Below the pieces are notes generated by a model. The model searched no databases. It was given only the letters and a program-made list of their open reading frames with translations, and was not told where the DNA came from. Below, one piece after another: positions 12,650 through 24,504 of a stretch of DNA of 64,000 bases. The position numbers were made by a program, and so were the translations under genes. The stretch's first letter is position 1, and each line of letters begins with the position of its first letter. The stretch is from Calliopsis andreniformis (lineage: Eukaryota; Arthropoda; Insecta; Hymenoptera; Andrenidae): assembly GCF_051401765.1 (NCBI RefSeq), contig NW_027480569.1, positions 62,001 through 126,000 of the forward strand, given 5' to 3'.

Positions 12650-15470
12650 TTGAGGATTGAGGATTGAGGATTGAGAATTGAGGATTGAGGATTGAGGATT
12701 GAAGATTGAGGATTGGGTATTGAGGGTTGAAGAATGAGGATTGAGGATTGAGGATTGAGTATTGAGGATTGAAGATTGAGTGTTGAGGATTGAAGATTGA
12801 GGGTTGAGGATTGAGGTTTGAGTATGGAGGATGAAGACTGAGGGTTGAGGATTGAGGTTTGAGGAACGAGGATTGAGGATTGAGGATTGAGGACTAATGA
12901 TTGACGATTGAGTATTGAAGATTGAGGATTGATGACTGAGGATTGACGACTGAGAATTGAGGATTGAGGATTGATGATTGAAGATTGAGTATTGAGGATT
13001 GAATATTGAGGATTGAGGATTGAGGGTTGAGGATTGAGGATTGAGGATTGAGGATTGAGGATTGAGGATTGAGGATCGAAGATTGAGTATTGATGATTGA
13101 ATATTGAGGACTGAGGATTGAGGTTTGAGAATTGAGGATTGAGGATTGAGGATTGAGGATTGAGTATTGAAGATTGAGTATTGATGCCTGAGGATTGAGG
13201 ATCGAGGATTGAGGATTGAGGATTGGAGATTGACTATTGAGGATTGAAGATTGAGGATTGAGGATTGAGGATTGAGAATTGAGAATTGAGTATGAGGACT
13301 GGGGGTTGAGGATTGAGGTTTGAGGAATGAGGACTGAGGGTTGGGGAATGAGGATTGAGGATTGAGGATTGAGGATTGAACATTGAAGGTTGAGTATTGA
13401 TGCCTGAGGATTGAGGATTGAGGATTGATGATTGAGGATCGAGGATTGAAGATTGAGAATTGAGGATTGAAGATCGAGGATTGTGGATTGAGGATTGAGG
13501 ATGGAGGATGAGGGCTGAGGGTTGAGGGTTGAGGATTGAGAAATGAGGATTGAGGATTGAGGATTGAAATTGAGGATTGGGTATTGAGGATTGAAGAATG
13601 GGGATTGAGGAGTTAGGATTGAGGATTGAGGATTGAGGATTGAAGATTGAGGATTGGGTATTGAGGGTTGAAGAATGAGGATTGAGGATTGAGGATTGAG
13701 GATTGAGGATTGAAGATTGAGTGTTGAGGATTGAAGATTGAGGGTTGAGGATTGAGGTTTGAGTATGGAGGATGAAGACTGAGGGTTGAGGATTGAGGTA
13801 TGAGGAACGAGGATTGAGGATTGAGGATTGAGGACCAATGATTGACGATTGAGTATTGAAGATTGAGGATTGATGACTGAGGATTGACGACTGTGAATTG
13901 AGGATTGCGGATTGATGATTGAAGATTGAGTATTGAGGATTGAATATTGAGGATTGAGGATTGAGTATTGAGGATTGAGGATTGAGGATTGAGGATTGAA
14001 GTTTGAGTATTGAGTATTGGAGGTTGAGGATTGTGGATTGAGGATTAAGGATTGTGGATTGAATATTGTAGATTGAGTATTGATACCTGAGGATTGAGGA
14101 TTGAGGATTGAGGATTGAGGATTGAGGATTGAAGGTTGAGTATTGAGGATTGAAGATTGAGGATTGAAGATTGAGTATTGATGATTGAATATTGAGGATT
14201 GAGGATTGAGGATTGAGGATTGAGGATTGGGTATTGAGGATTGAGTAATGAGGATTGAGGATTGAGGTTTGAGGATTGAGGATTGAAGATTGAGTATTGG
14301 TGATTGAATATTGAGGATTGAGGATTGAGGTTTGAGGATTGAGGATTGAGGATTGAGGATTGAAGGTTGAGTATTGAGGATTGAATATTGAGTATTGAAG
14401 ATTGAGTATTGATGATTGTATATTGAGGATTGAGGATTGAGGATTGAGGATTGAGGATTGGGTATTGAGGATTGACGAATGAGGATTGAGAATAGAGGTT
14501 TGAGGATTGAGGATTGCAGATTGAGTATTGAGGATTGAAGATTGAGGATTGAGGATTGAGGATTGAGGAATGAGGATTGAAGATTGAGTATTGAGAATTG
14601 AAGATTGAGGATAGAGGATTGAGTACTGAGGATGGAGGATGAGGGCTGAGGGTTGAGGATTGAGGATTGAGAAATGAAGATTGAGGATTGAGGATTGAAA
14701 TTGAGGATTGGGTATTGAGGATTGAAGAATGAGGATTGAGGAATTAGGACTGAGGTTTGAGGATTGAGGATTGAAGATTGAGGATTGGGTATTGAGGATT
14801 GAAGAATGAGGATTGAGGACTGAGGATTGAGGATTGAGGATTGAAGATTGAGTGTTGAGGATTGAAGATTGAGGATTGAGGATTGACGATTGAGGATTGA
14901 GGATTGAAGATTGAGTATTGAGGATTGAAGGTTGAGGATTGAGTATTGAGGATTGAGGATTCAGGGTTGAAGATTGAGGATTGAGGATTGAGGAATGAGG
15001 ATTGAGGATTAAGGATCGAAGATTGAATATTGATGATTGAATATTGAGGACTGAGGATTGAGGGTTGTGGATTGAGGACGAGGACTGAGGGTTGAATATT
15101 GATGTTTGACGTCTGAGGATTAAGGATTGAGGATTGAGAATTGAGGATTGAGGATTGAGGATTGAAGATTAAGTATTGGGTATTTAGGATTGAAGAATGA
15201 GGATTGAGGATTGAGGATTGAGGAATGAGGATCGAAGATTGAGTATTGAGAATTGAAGATTGAGGATAGAGGATTGAGTACTGAGGATGGAGGATGAGGG
15301 CTGAGGGTTGAGGATTGAGGATTGAGAAATGAAGATTGAGGATTGAGGATTGAAATTGAGGATTGGGTATTGAGGATTGAAGAATGAGGATTGAGGAATT
15401 AGGATTGAGGTTTGAGGATTGAGGATTGAAGATTGAGGATTGGGTATTGAGGATTGAAGAATGAGGATTG
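12650..15470 (+). repeat. 2.8 kb block duplicated at 24,505-27,325 (offset 11,855)
   Basis: Landmarks in this block recur exactly 11,855 bp downstream: the CTA variant at 12894/24749, the ATACCT variant at 14081/25936, the ACGTCT variant at 15111/26966 and a GGATCGAAG variant at 15231/27086. The block carries subfamily II markers (GAACGAGG, GACTAATG, TGATGACTG, GACGTC) inside a subfamily I neighbourhood, so it looks inserted or converted. The copies part at about 15,470/27,325, where this one switches to a subfamily I segment beginning with GAATGAGTATTG. Confidence 0.85.
15040..15118 (+). repeat. GC-rich island, type II with GACGTC (type copy)
   Basis: This is the homologue of the type I island, with GGACTGAGG, GGACGAGG and TTTGACGTCTGAGG replacing TGCGG, GGGCGAGG and CCGGGG. 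GTCT of the diagnostic motif lies at 15111, 26966, 27621, 32590, 39763, 60610, 61265 and 63297. Three further copies read GAGGTCTGA(T/G)G at 31836, 36128 and 47716. The palindrome GACGTC (AatII site) is intact in the eight copies. Types I and II do not mix within a copy, so they are good subfamily tags. Confidence 0.85.
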
Positions 15471-18400
15471 AGGATTGAAGAATGAGTATTGAGGATTGAG
15501 GTTTGAGGATTGAGGATTGAAGATTGAGTATTGATGATTGAATATTGAGGATTGAGGATTGAGGTTTGTGGATTGAGGATTGAGGATTGAGGATTGAAGA
15601 TTGAGTATTGAGGATTGAAGATTGAGGATTGAAGATTGAGTATTGATGATTGAATATTGAGGATTGAGGATTGAGGATTGAGGACTGAGGATTGGGTATT
15701 GAGGATTGAGGAATGAGGATTGAGGATTGAGGTTTGAGGATTGAGGATTGCAGATTGAGTATTGAGGATTGAAGATTGAGGATTGAGGTTTGAGGATTGT
15801 GGAATGAGGATTGAAGATTGAGTATTGAGGATTGAAGATTGAGGATAGAGGATTGAGTACTGAGGATGGAGGATGAGGGCTGATGGTTGAGGATTGAGGA
15901 TTGAGAAATGAGGATTGAGGATTGAGGATTGAAATTGAGGATTGGGTATTGAGGATTGAAGAATGAGGATTGAGGACTGAGGATTGAGGATTGAGGATTG
16001 AAGATTGAGTGTTGAGGATTGAATATTGAGGATTGAGGATTGACGATTGAGGATTGAGGATTGAAGATTGAGTATTGAGGATTGAAGATTGAGGATTGAG
16101 TATTGAGGATTGAGGATTCAGGGTTGAATATTGAGGATTGAGGATTAAGGATTGAGGATCTAGGATTGGAGATTGATTATTGAGTATAGAAGGTTGAGGA
16201 TTGTGGATTGAGGATTGAGGATAGAGGATTGAGGATTGAGGATTGAGGATTGAGGATTGAGAATTGAGGATTGAGGATTGAGGATTGAAGATTGAGGATT
16301 GAGGATTGAGGATTGAGGATTGAGGATTGAGGATTGAAGATTGAATATTGATGATTGAATATTGAGGACTGCGGATTGAGGGTTGTGGATTGTGGGCGAG
16401 GACTCAGGGCTGAATATTGATGTTTGAGGACCGGGGATTAAGGATTGAGGATTGAGAATTGAGGATTGAGGATTGAGGATTGAAGATTGAGGATTGGGTA
16501 CTTAGGATTGAAGAATGAGTATTGAGGATTGAGGTTTGAGGATTGAGGATTGAAGATTGAGTATTGATGATTGAATATTGAGGATTGAGGATTGAGGTTT
16601 GTGGATTGAGGATTGAGGATTGAGGATTGAAGATTGAGTATTGAGGATTGAAGATTGAGGATTGAAGATAGAGTATTGATGATTGAATATTGAGGATTGA
16701 GGATTGAGGATTGAGGACTGAGGATTGGGTATTGAGGATTGAGGAATGAGGATTGAGGATTGAGGTTTGAGGATTGAGGATTGCAGATTGAGTATTGAGG
16801 ATTGAAGATTGAGGATTGAGGTTTGAGGATTGTGGAATGAGGATTGAAGATTGAGTATTGAGGATTGAAGATTGAGGATAGAGGATTGAGTACTGAGGAT
16901 GGAGGATGAGGGCTGATGGTTGAGGATTGAGGATTGAGAAATGAGGATTGAGGATTGAGGATTGAAATTGAGGATTGGGTATTGAGGATTGAAGAATGAG
17001 GATTGAGGACTGAGGATTGAGGATTGAGGATTGAAGATTGAGTGTTGAGGATTGAATATTGAGGATTGAGGATTGACGATTGAGGATTGAGGATTGAAGA
17101 TTGAGTATTGAGGATTGAAGATTGAGGATTGAGTATTGAGGATTGAGGATTCAGGGTTGAATATTGAGGATTGAGGATTAAGGATTGAGGATCTAGGATT
17201 GGAGATTGATTATTGAGTATAGAAGGTTGAGGATTGTGGATTGAGGATTGAGGATAGAGGATTGAGGATTGAGGATTGAGGATTGAGGATTGAGAATTGA
17301 GGATTGAGGATTGAGGATTGAAGATTGAGGATTGGGTATTGAGGGTTGAAGAATGAGGATTGAGGATTGAGGATTGAGTATTGAGGATTGAAGATTGAGT
17401 GTTGAGGATTGAAGATTGAGGGTTGAGGATTGAGGTTTGAGTATGGAGGATGAAGACTGAGGGTTGAGGATTGAGAATTGAGGATTGAGGATTGAGGATT
17501 GAAGATTGAGGATTGAGGATTGATGACTGAGGATTGACGACTGAGAATTGAGGATTGAGGATTGATGATTGAAGATTGAGTATTGAGGATTGAATATTGA
17601 GGATTGAGGATTGAGGGTTGAGGATTGAGGATTGAGGATTGAGGATTGAGGATTGAGGATTGAGGATCGAAGATTGAGTATTGATGATTGAATATTGAGG
17701 ATTGAGGATTGAGCTTTGAGAATTGAGGATTGAGGATTGAGGATTGAGGATTGAGTATTGAAGATTGAGTATTGATGCCTGAGGATTGAGGATCGAGGAT
17801 TGAGGATTGAGGATTGGAGATTGACTATTGAGGATTGAAGATTGAGGATTGAGGATTGAGGATTGAGAATTGAGAATTGAGTATGAGGACTGGGGGTTGA
17901 GGATTGAGGTTTGAGGAATGAGGACTGAGGGTTGGGGAATGAGGATTGAGGATTGAGGATTGAGGATTGAACATTGAAGGTTGAGTATTGATGCCTGAGG
18001 ATTGAGGATTGAGGATTGATGATTGAGGATCGAGGATTGAAGATTGAGAATTGAGGATTGAAGATCGAGGATTGTGGATTGAGGATTGAGGATGGAGGAT
18101 GAGGGCTGAGGGTTGAGGATTGAGGATTGAGAAATGAGGATTGAGGATTGAGGATTGAAATTGAGGATTGGGTATTGAGGATTGAAGAATGAGGATTGAG
18201 GAGTTAGGATTGAGGATTGAGGATTGAGGATTGAAGATTGAGGATTGGGTATTGAGGGTTGAAGAATGAGGATTGAGGATTGAGGATTGAGGATTGAGGA
18301 TTGAAGATTGAGTGTTGAGGATTGAAGATTGAGGGTTGAGGATTGAGGTTTCAGTATGGAGGATGAAGACTGAGGGTTGAGGATTGAGGTTTGAGGAACG

Positions 18401-18769
18401 AGGATTGAGGATTGAGGATTGAGGACCAATGATTGACGATTGAGTATTGAAGATTGAGGATTGATGACTGAGGATTGACGACTGTGAATTGAGGATTGAG
18501 GATTGATGATTGAAGATTGAGTATTGAGGATTGAATATTGAGGATTGAGGATTGAGTATTGAGGATTGAGGATTGAGGATTGAGGATTGAAGTTTGAGTA
18601 TTGAGTATTCGAGGTTGAGGATTGTGGATTGAGGATTAAGGATTGTGGATTGAATATTGTAGATTGAGTATTGATACCTGAGGATTGAGGATTGAGGATT
18701 GAGGATTGAGGATTGAGGATTGAAGGTTGAGTATTGAGGATTGAAGATTGAGGATTGAAGATTGAGTAT
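15471..18769 (+). repeat. Recombinant segment joining subfamily I and subfamily II sequence
   Basis: From 15,477 the sequence follows 7,982 onward at offset 7495 (GC-rich island 8875/16370). It also tracks 11,751 onward at offset 4619. Near 17,475 it changes to offset 4591 relative to 12,9xx-14,1xx (landmarks 13838/18429 and 14081/18672). The 28-bp offset change equals four heptamers. It replaces the stretch of the 12.85 kb copy that holds GAACGAGG and GACTAATGATTGAC. The result is a hybrid whose - strand lacks the stop codon present in the sister copy. Confidence 0.78.
16438..18429 (-). other. Longest repeat-derived open frame (663 codons); not supported as a gene
   Basis: The - strand is open for 663 codons and reads imperfect SILNPQS heptapeptides throughout. 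There is no signal peptide, membrane segment, known domain or non-repetitive region. The ATG is a variant CAT on the + strand and the stop TAA comes from GATTAAGG. The frame exists because TCAATCC contains no stop in any of its three frames and all three give the same peptide. The comparable frame at 12894-13838 stops after 314 codons at a CTA (+ strand) in GGACTAATG. Here that stretch was replaced by a segment 28 bp shorter that lacks the stop. The 28-bp change shifts the frame, yet the peptide motif is unaffected. No promoter or splice context was recognised. I infer it is non-coding; translation would need direct proof. Confidence 0.85.
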
Positions 18770-21700
18770 TGATGATTGAATATTGAGGATTGAGGATTGA
18801 GGATTGAGGATTGAGGATTGGGTATTGAGGATTGAGTAATGAGGATTGAGGATTGAGGTTTGAGGATTGAGGATTGAAGATTGAGTATTGGTGATTGAAT
18901 ATTGAGGATTGAGGATTGAGGTTTGAGGATTGAGGATTGAGGATTGAGGATTGAAGGTTGAGTATTGAGGATTGAATATTGAGTATTGAAGATTGAGTAT
19001 TGATGATTGTATATTGAGGATTGAGGATTGAGGATTGAGGATTGAGGATTGGGTATTGAGGATTGAGGAATGAGGATTGAGAATAGAGGTTTGAGGATTG
19101 AGGATTGCAGATTGAGTATTGAGGATTGAAGATTGAGGATTGAGGATTGAGGATTGAGGAATGAGGATTGAAGATTGAGTATTGAGAATTGAAGATTGAG
19201 GATAGAGGATTGAGTACTGAGGATGGAGGATGAGGGCTGAGGGTTGAGGATTGAGGATTGAGAAATGAAGATTGAGGATTGAGGATTGAAATTGAGGATT
19301 GGGTATTGAGGATTGAAGAATGAGGATTGAGGAATTAGGACTGAGGTTTGAGGATTGAGGATTGAAGATTGAGGATTGGGTATTGAGGATTGAAGAATGA
19401 GGATTGAGGACTGAGGATTGAGGATTGAGGATTGAAGATTGAGTGTTGAGGATTGAAGATTGAGGATTGAGGATTGACGATTGAGGATTGAGGATTGAAG
19501 ATTGAGTATTGAGGATTGAAGGTTGAGGATTGAGTATTGAGGATTGAGGATTCAGGGTTGAAGATTGAGGATTGAGGATTGAGGATTGAGGATTGAGGAT
19601 TGAGGATTGGGTATTGAGGATTGAGGAATGAGGATTGAGGATTGAGGTTTGAGGATTGAGGATTGCAGATTGAGTATTGAGGATTGAAGATTGAGGATTG
19701 AGGATTGAGGATTGAGGAATGAGGATTGAATATTGAGTATTGAGGATTGAAGATTGAGGATAGAGGATTGAGTACTGAGGATGGAGGATGAGGGCTGAGG
19801 GTTGAGGATTGAGGATTGAGAAATGAGGATTGAGGATTGAGGATTGAAATTGAGGATTGGGTATTGAGGATTGAAGGATGAGGATTGAGGAATTAGGATT
19901 GAGGTTTGAGGATTGAGGATTGAAGATTGAGGATTGGGTATTGAGGATTGAAGAATGAGGATTGAGGATTCAGGATTGAGGATTGAGTATTGAAGATTGA
20001 GTGCTGAGGATTGAAGATTGAGGATTGAGGATTGAGGATTGAGGATTGAGGATTGAAGATTGAATATTTATGATTGAATATTGAGGACTGCGGATTGAGG
20101 GTTGTGGTTTGTGGGCGAGGACTCAGGGCTGAATATTGATGTTTGAGGTCCGGGGATTAAGGATTGAGGATTGAGAATTAAGGATTGAGGATTGAGGATT
20201 GAAGATTGAGGATTGAGTATTGGGGATTGAGGATTCAGGGTTGAAGATTGAGGATTGAGGATTGAGGATTGAGGATCTAGGATTGGAGATTGGTTATTGA
20301 GTATAGAAGCTTGAGGATTGTGGATTGAGGATTGAGGATTGAGTACTGAGGATGGAGGATGAGGGCTGAGGGTTGAGGATTGAGGATTGAGAAATGAGGA
20401 TTGAGGATTGAGGATTGAAATTGAGGATTGGGTATTGAGGATTGAAGAATGAGGATTGAGGAATTAGGATTGAGGATTGAGGATTGAGGATTGAAGATTG
20501 AGGATTGGGTATTGAGGATTGAAGAATGAGGATTGAGGATTGAGGATTGAGGATTGAGTATTGAAGATTGAGTGTTGAGGATTGAAGATTGAGGATTGAG
20601 GATTGAGGATTGAGGATTGAGGATTGTAGATTGAGTATTGAGGATTGAAGATTGAGGATTGAGTATTGAGGATTGAGGATTCAGGGTTGAAGATTGAGGA
20701 TTGAGGATTGAGGATTGAGGATTGAGGATTGAGGATTGAAGATTGAATATTGATGATTGAATATTGAGGACTGCGGATTGAGGGTTGTGGATTGTGGGCG
20801 AGGACTCAGGGCTGAATATTGATGTTTGAGGACCGGGGATTAAGGATTGAGGATTGAGAATTGAGGATTGAGGATTGAGGATTGAAGATTGAGGATTGGG
20901 TACTTAGGATTGAAGAATGAGTATTGAGGATTGAGGTTTGAGGATTGAGGATTGAAGATTGAGTATTGATGATTGAATATTGAGGATTGAGGATTGAGGT
21001 TTGTGGATCGAGGATTGAGGATTGAGGATTGAAGATTGAGTATTGAGGATTGAAGATTGAGGATTGAAGATTGAGTATTGATGATTGAATATTGAGGATT
21101 GAGGATTGAGGATTGAGGACTGAGGATTGGGTATTGAGGATTGAGGAATGAGGATTGAGGATTGAGGTTTGAGGATTGAGGATTGCAGATTGAGTATTGA
21201 GGATTGAAGATTGAGGATTGAGGTTTGAGGATTGTGGAATGAGGATTGAAGATTGAGTATTGAGGATTGAAGATTGAGGATAGAGGATTGAGTACTGACG
21301 ATGGAGGATGAGGGCTGATGGTTGAGGATTGAGGATTGAGAAATGAGGATTGAGGATTGAGGATTGAAATTGAGGATTGGGTATTGAGGATTGAAGAATG
21401 AGGATTGAGGACTGAGGATTGAGGATTGAGGATTGAAGATTGAGTGTTGAGGATTGAATATTGAGGATTGAGGATTGACGATTGAGGATTGAGGATTGAA
21501 GATTGAGTATTGAGGATTGAAGATTGAGGATTGAGTATTGAGGATTGAGGATTCAGGGTTGAATATTGAGGATTGAGGATTAAGGATTGAGGATCTAGGA
21601 TTGGAGATTGATTATTGAGTATAGAAGGTTGAGGATTGTGGATTGAGGATTGAGGATAGAGGATTGAGGATTGAGGATTGAGGATTGAGGATTGAGAATT

Positions 21701-24353
21701 GAGGATTGAGGATTGAGGATTGAAGATTGAGGATTGAGGATTGAGGATTGAGGATTGAGGATTGAGGATTGAAGATTGAATATTGATGATTGAATATTGA
21801 GGACTGCGGATTGAGGGTTGTGGATTGTGGGCGAGGACTCAGGGCTGAATATTGATGTTTGAGGACCGGGGATTAAGGATTGAGGATTGAGAATTGAGGA
21901 TTGAGGATTGAGGATTGAAGATTGAGGATTGGGTACTTAGGATTGAAGAATGAGTATTGAGGATTGAGGTTTGAGGATTGAGGATTGAAGATTGAGTATT
22001 GATGATTGAATATTGAGGATTGAGGATTGAGGTTTGTGGATTGAGGATTGAGGATTGAGGATTGAAGATTGAGTATTGAGGATTGAAGATTGAGGATTGA
22101 AGATAGAGTATTGATGATTGAATATTGAGGATTGAGGATTGAGGATTGAGGACTGAGGATTGGGTATTGAGGATTGAGGAATGAGGATTGAGGATTGAGG
22201 TTTGAGGATTGAGGATTGCAGATTGAGGATTGATGATTGAAGATTGAGTATTGAGGATTGAATATTAAGGATTGAGGATTGAGTATTGAGGATTGAGGAT
22301 TGAGGATTGAGGATTGAAGTTTGAGTATTGAGTATTGGAGGTTGAGGATTGTGGATTGAGGATTAAGGATTGTGGATTGAATATTGTAGATTGAGTATTG
22401 ATACCTGAGGATTGAGGATTGAGGATTGAGGATTGAGGATTGAGGATTGAAGGTTGAGTATTGAGGATTGAAGATTGAGGATTGAAGATTGAGTATTGAT
22501 GATTGAATATTGAGGATTGAGGATTGAGGATTGAGGATTGAGGATTGGGTATCGAGGATTGAGTAATGAGGATTGAGGATTGAGGTTTGAGGATTGAGGA
22601 TTGAAGATTGAGTATTGGTGATTGAATATTGAGGATTGAGGATTGAGGTTTGAGGATTGAGGATTGAGGATTGAGGATTGAAGGTTGAGTATTGAGGATT
22701 GAATATTGAGTATTGAAGATTGAGTATTGATGATTGTATATTGAGGATTGAGGATTGAGGATTGAGGATTGAGGATTGGGTATTGAGGATTGAGGAATGA
22801 GGATTGAGAATAGAGGTTTGAGGATTGAGGATTGCAGATTGAGTATTGAGGATTGAAGATTGAGGATTGAGGATTGAGGATTGAGGAATGAGGATTGAAG
22901 ATTGAGTATTGAGAATTGAAGATTGAGGATAGAGGATTGAGTACTGAGGATGGAGGATGAGGGCTGAGGGTTGAGGATTGAGGATTGAGAAATGAAGATT
23001 GAGGATTGAGGATTGAAATTGAGGATTGGGTATTGAGGATTGAAGAATGAGGATTGAGGAATTAGGACTGAGGTTTGAGGATTGAGGATTGAAGATTGAG
23101 GATTGGGTATTGAGGATTGAAGAATGAGGATTGAGGACTGAGGATTGAGGATTGAGGATTGAAGATTGAGTGTTGAGGATTGAAGATTGAGGATTGAGGA
23201 TTGACGATTGAGGATTGAGGATTGAAGATTGAGTATTGAGGATTGAAGGTTGAGGATTGAGTATTGAGGATTGAGGATTCAGGGTTGAAGATTGAGGATT
23301 GAGGATTGAGGATTGAGGATTGAGGATTGAGGATTGGGTATTGAGGATTGAGGAATGAGGATTGAGGATTGAGGTTTGAGGATTGAGGATTGCAGATTGA
23401 GTATTGAGGATTGAAGATTGAGGATTGAGGATTGAGGATTGAGGAATGAGGATTGAATATTGAGTATTGAGGATTGAAGATTGAGGATAGAGGATTGAGT
23501 ACTGAGGATGGAGGATGAGGGCTGAGGGTTGAGGATTGAGGATTGAGAAATGAGGATTGAGGATTGAGGATTGAAATTGAGGATTGGGTATTGAGGATTG
23601 AAGGATGAGGATTGAGGAATTAGGATTGAGGTTTGAGGATTGAGGATTGAAGATTGAGGATTGGGTATTGAGGATTGAAGAATGAGGATTGAGGATTGAG
23701 GATTGAGGATTGAGTATTGAAGATTGAGTGCTGAGGATTGAAGATTGAGGATTGAGGATTGAGGATTGAGGATTGAGGATTGAAGATTGAATATTTATGA
23801 TTGAATATTGAGGACTGCGGATTGAGGGTTGTGGTTTGTGGGCGAGGACTCAGGGCTGAATATTGATGTTTGAGGTCCGGGGATTAAGGATTGAGGATTG
23901 AGAATTAAGGATTGAGGATTGAGGATTGAAGATTGAGGATTGAGTATTGGGGATTGAGGATTCAGGGTTGAAGATTGAGGATTGAGGGGTGAGGATTGAG
24001 GATCTAGGATTGGAGATTGGTTATTGAGTATAGAAGCTTGAGGATTGTGGATTGAGGATTGAGGATTGAGTACTGAGGATGGAGGATGAGGGCTGAGGGT
24101 TGAGGATTGAGGATTGAGAAATGAGGATTGAGGATTGAGGATTGAAATTGAGGATTGGGTATTGAGGATTGAAGAATGAGGATTGAGGAATTAGGATTGA
24201 GGATTGAGGATTGAGGATTGAAGATTGAGGATTGGGTATTGAGGATTGAAGATTGAGGATTGGGTACTTAGGATTGAAGAATGAGTATTGAGGATTGAGG
24301 TTTGAGGATTGAGGATTGAAGATTGAGTATTGATGATTGAATATTGAGGATTG
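18770..24353 (+). repeat. 5.6 kb near-identical copy of 5,840-11,430 (offset 12,930)
   Basis: Landmarks at 5904, 7159, 7842, 8875 and 9469 recur at 18834, 20089, 20772, 21805 and 22399, all exactly 12,930 bp away. After one fewer heptamer near 22,440 the offset is 12,923 (10893/23816). Only scattered single-base differences were seen by eye, for example GGATCG at about 21,006 and GAGGGGTGAGG near 23,985. The copy ends at about 24,353. There it keeps the GGTTTGTGG stretch that is deleted in the 11,430 copy, so it preserves a form older than that deletion. Confidence 0.85.
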
Positions 24354-24504
24354 AGGATTGAGGTTTGTGGATTGAGGATTGAGGATTGAGGATTGAAGAT
24401 TGAGTATTGAGGATTGAAGATTGAGGATTGAAGATTGAGTATTGATGATTGAATATTGAGGATTGAGGATTGAGGATTGAGGACTGAGGACTGAGGATTG
24501 GGTA
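24354..24504 (+). repeat. Subfamily I tail before the subfamily boundary
   Basis: This short stretch continues the subfamily I order seen after 4,295 (GGTTTGTGG, GATTGAAGATTGAG, GGACTGAGG). It carries a local duplication of GGACTGA near 24,480. It ends where the sequence passes into the GAGAATTGAGG variant that opens the 11,855-offset block. It is ordinary array sequence with no other signal. Confidence 0.6.

Noticed and set aside
12894..13838. 314-codon reverse-strand open frame, with sisters at 24749-25693 and 58393-59337
   Set aside because: The three are copies of the same satellite block at offsets 11,855 and 33,644, neither a multiple of 3. The product is only SILNPQS repeats, ATG and stop are random monomer variants, and no other gene signal is present.
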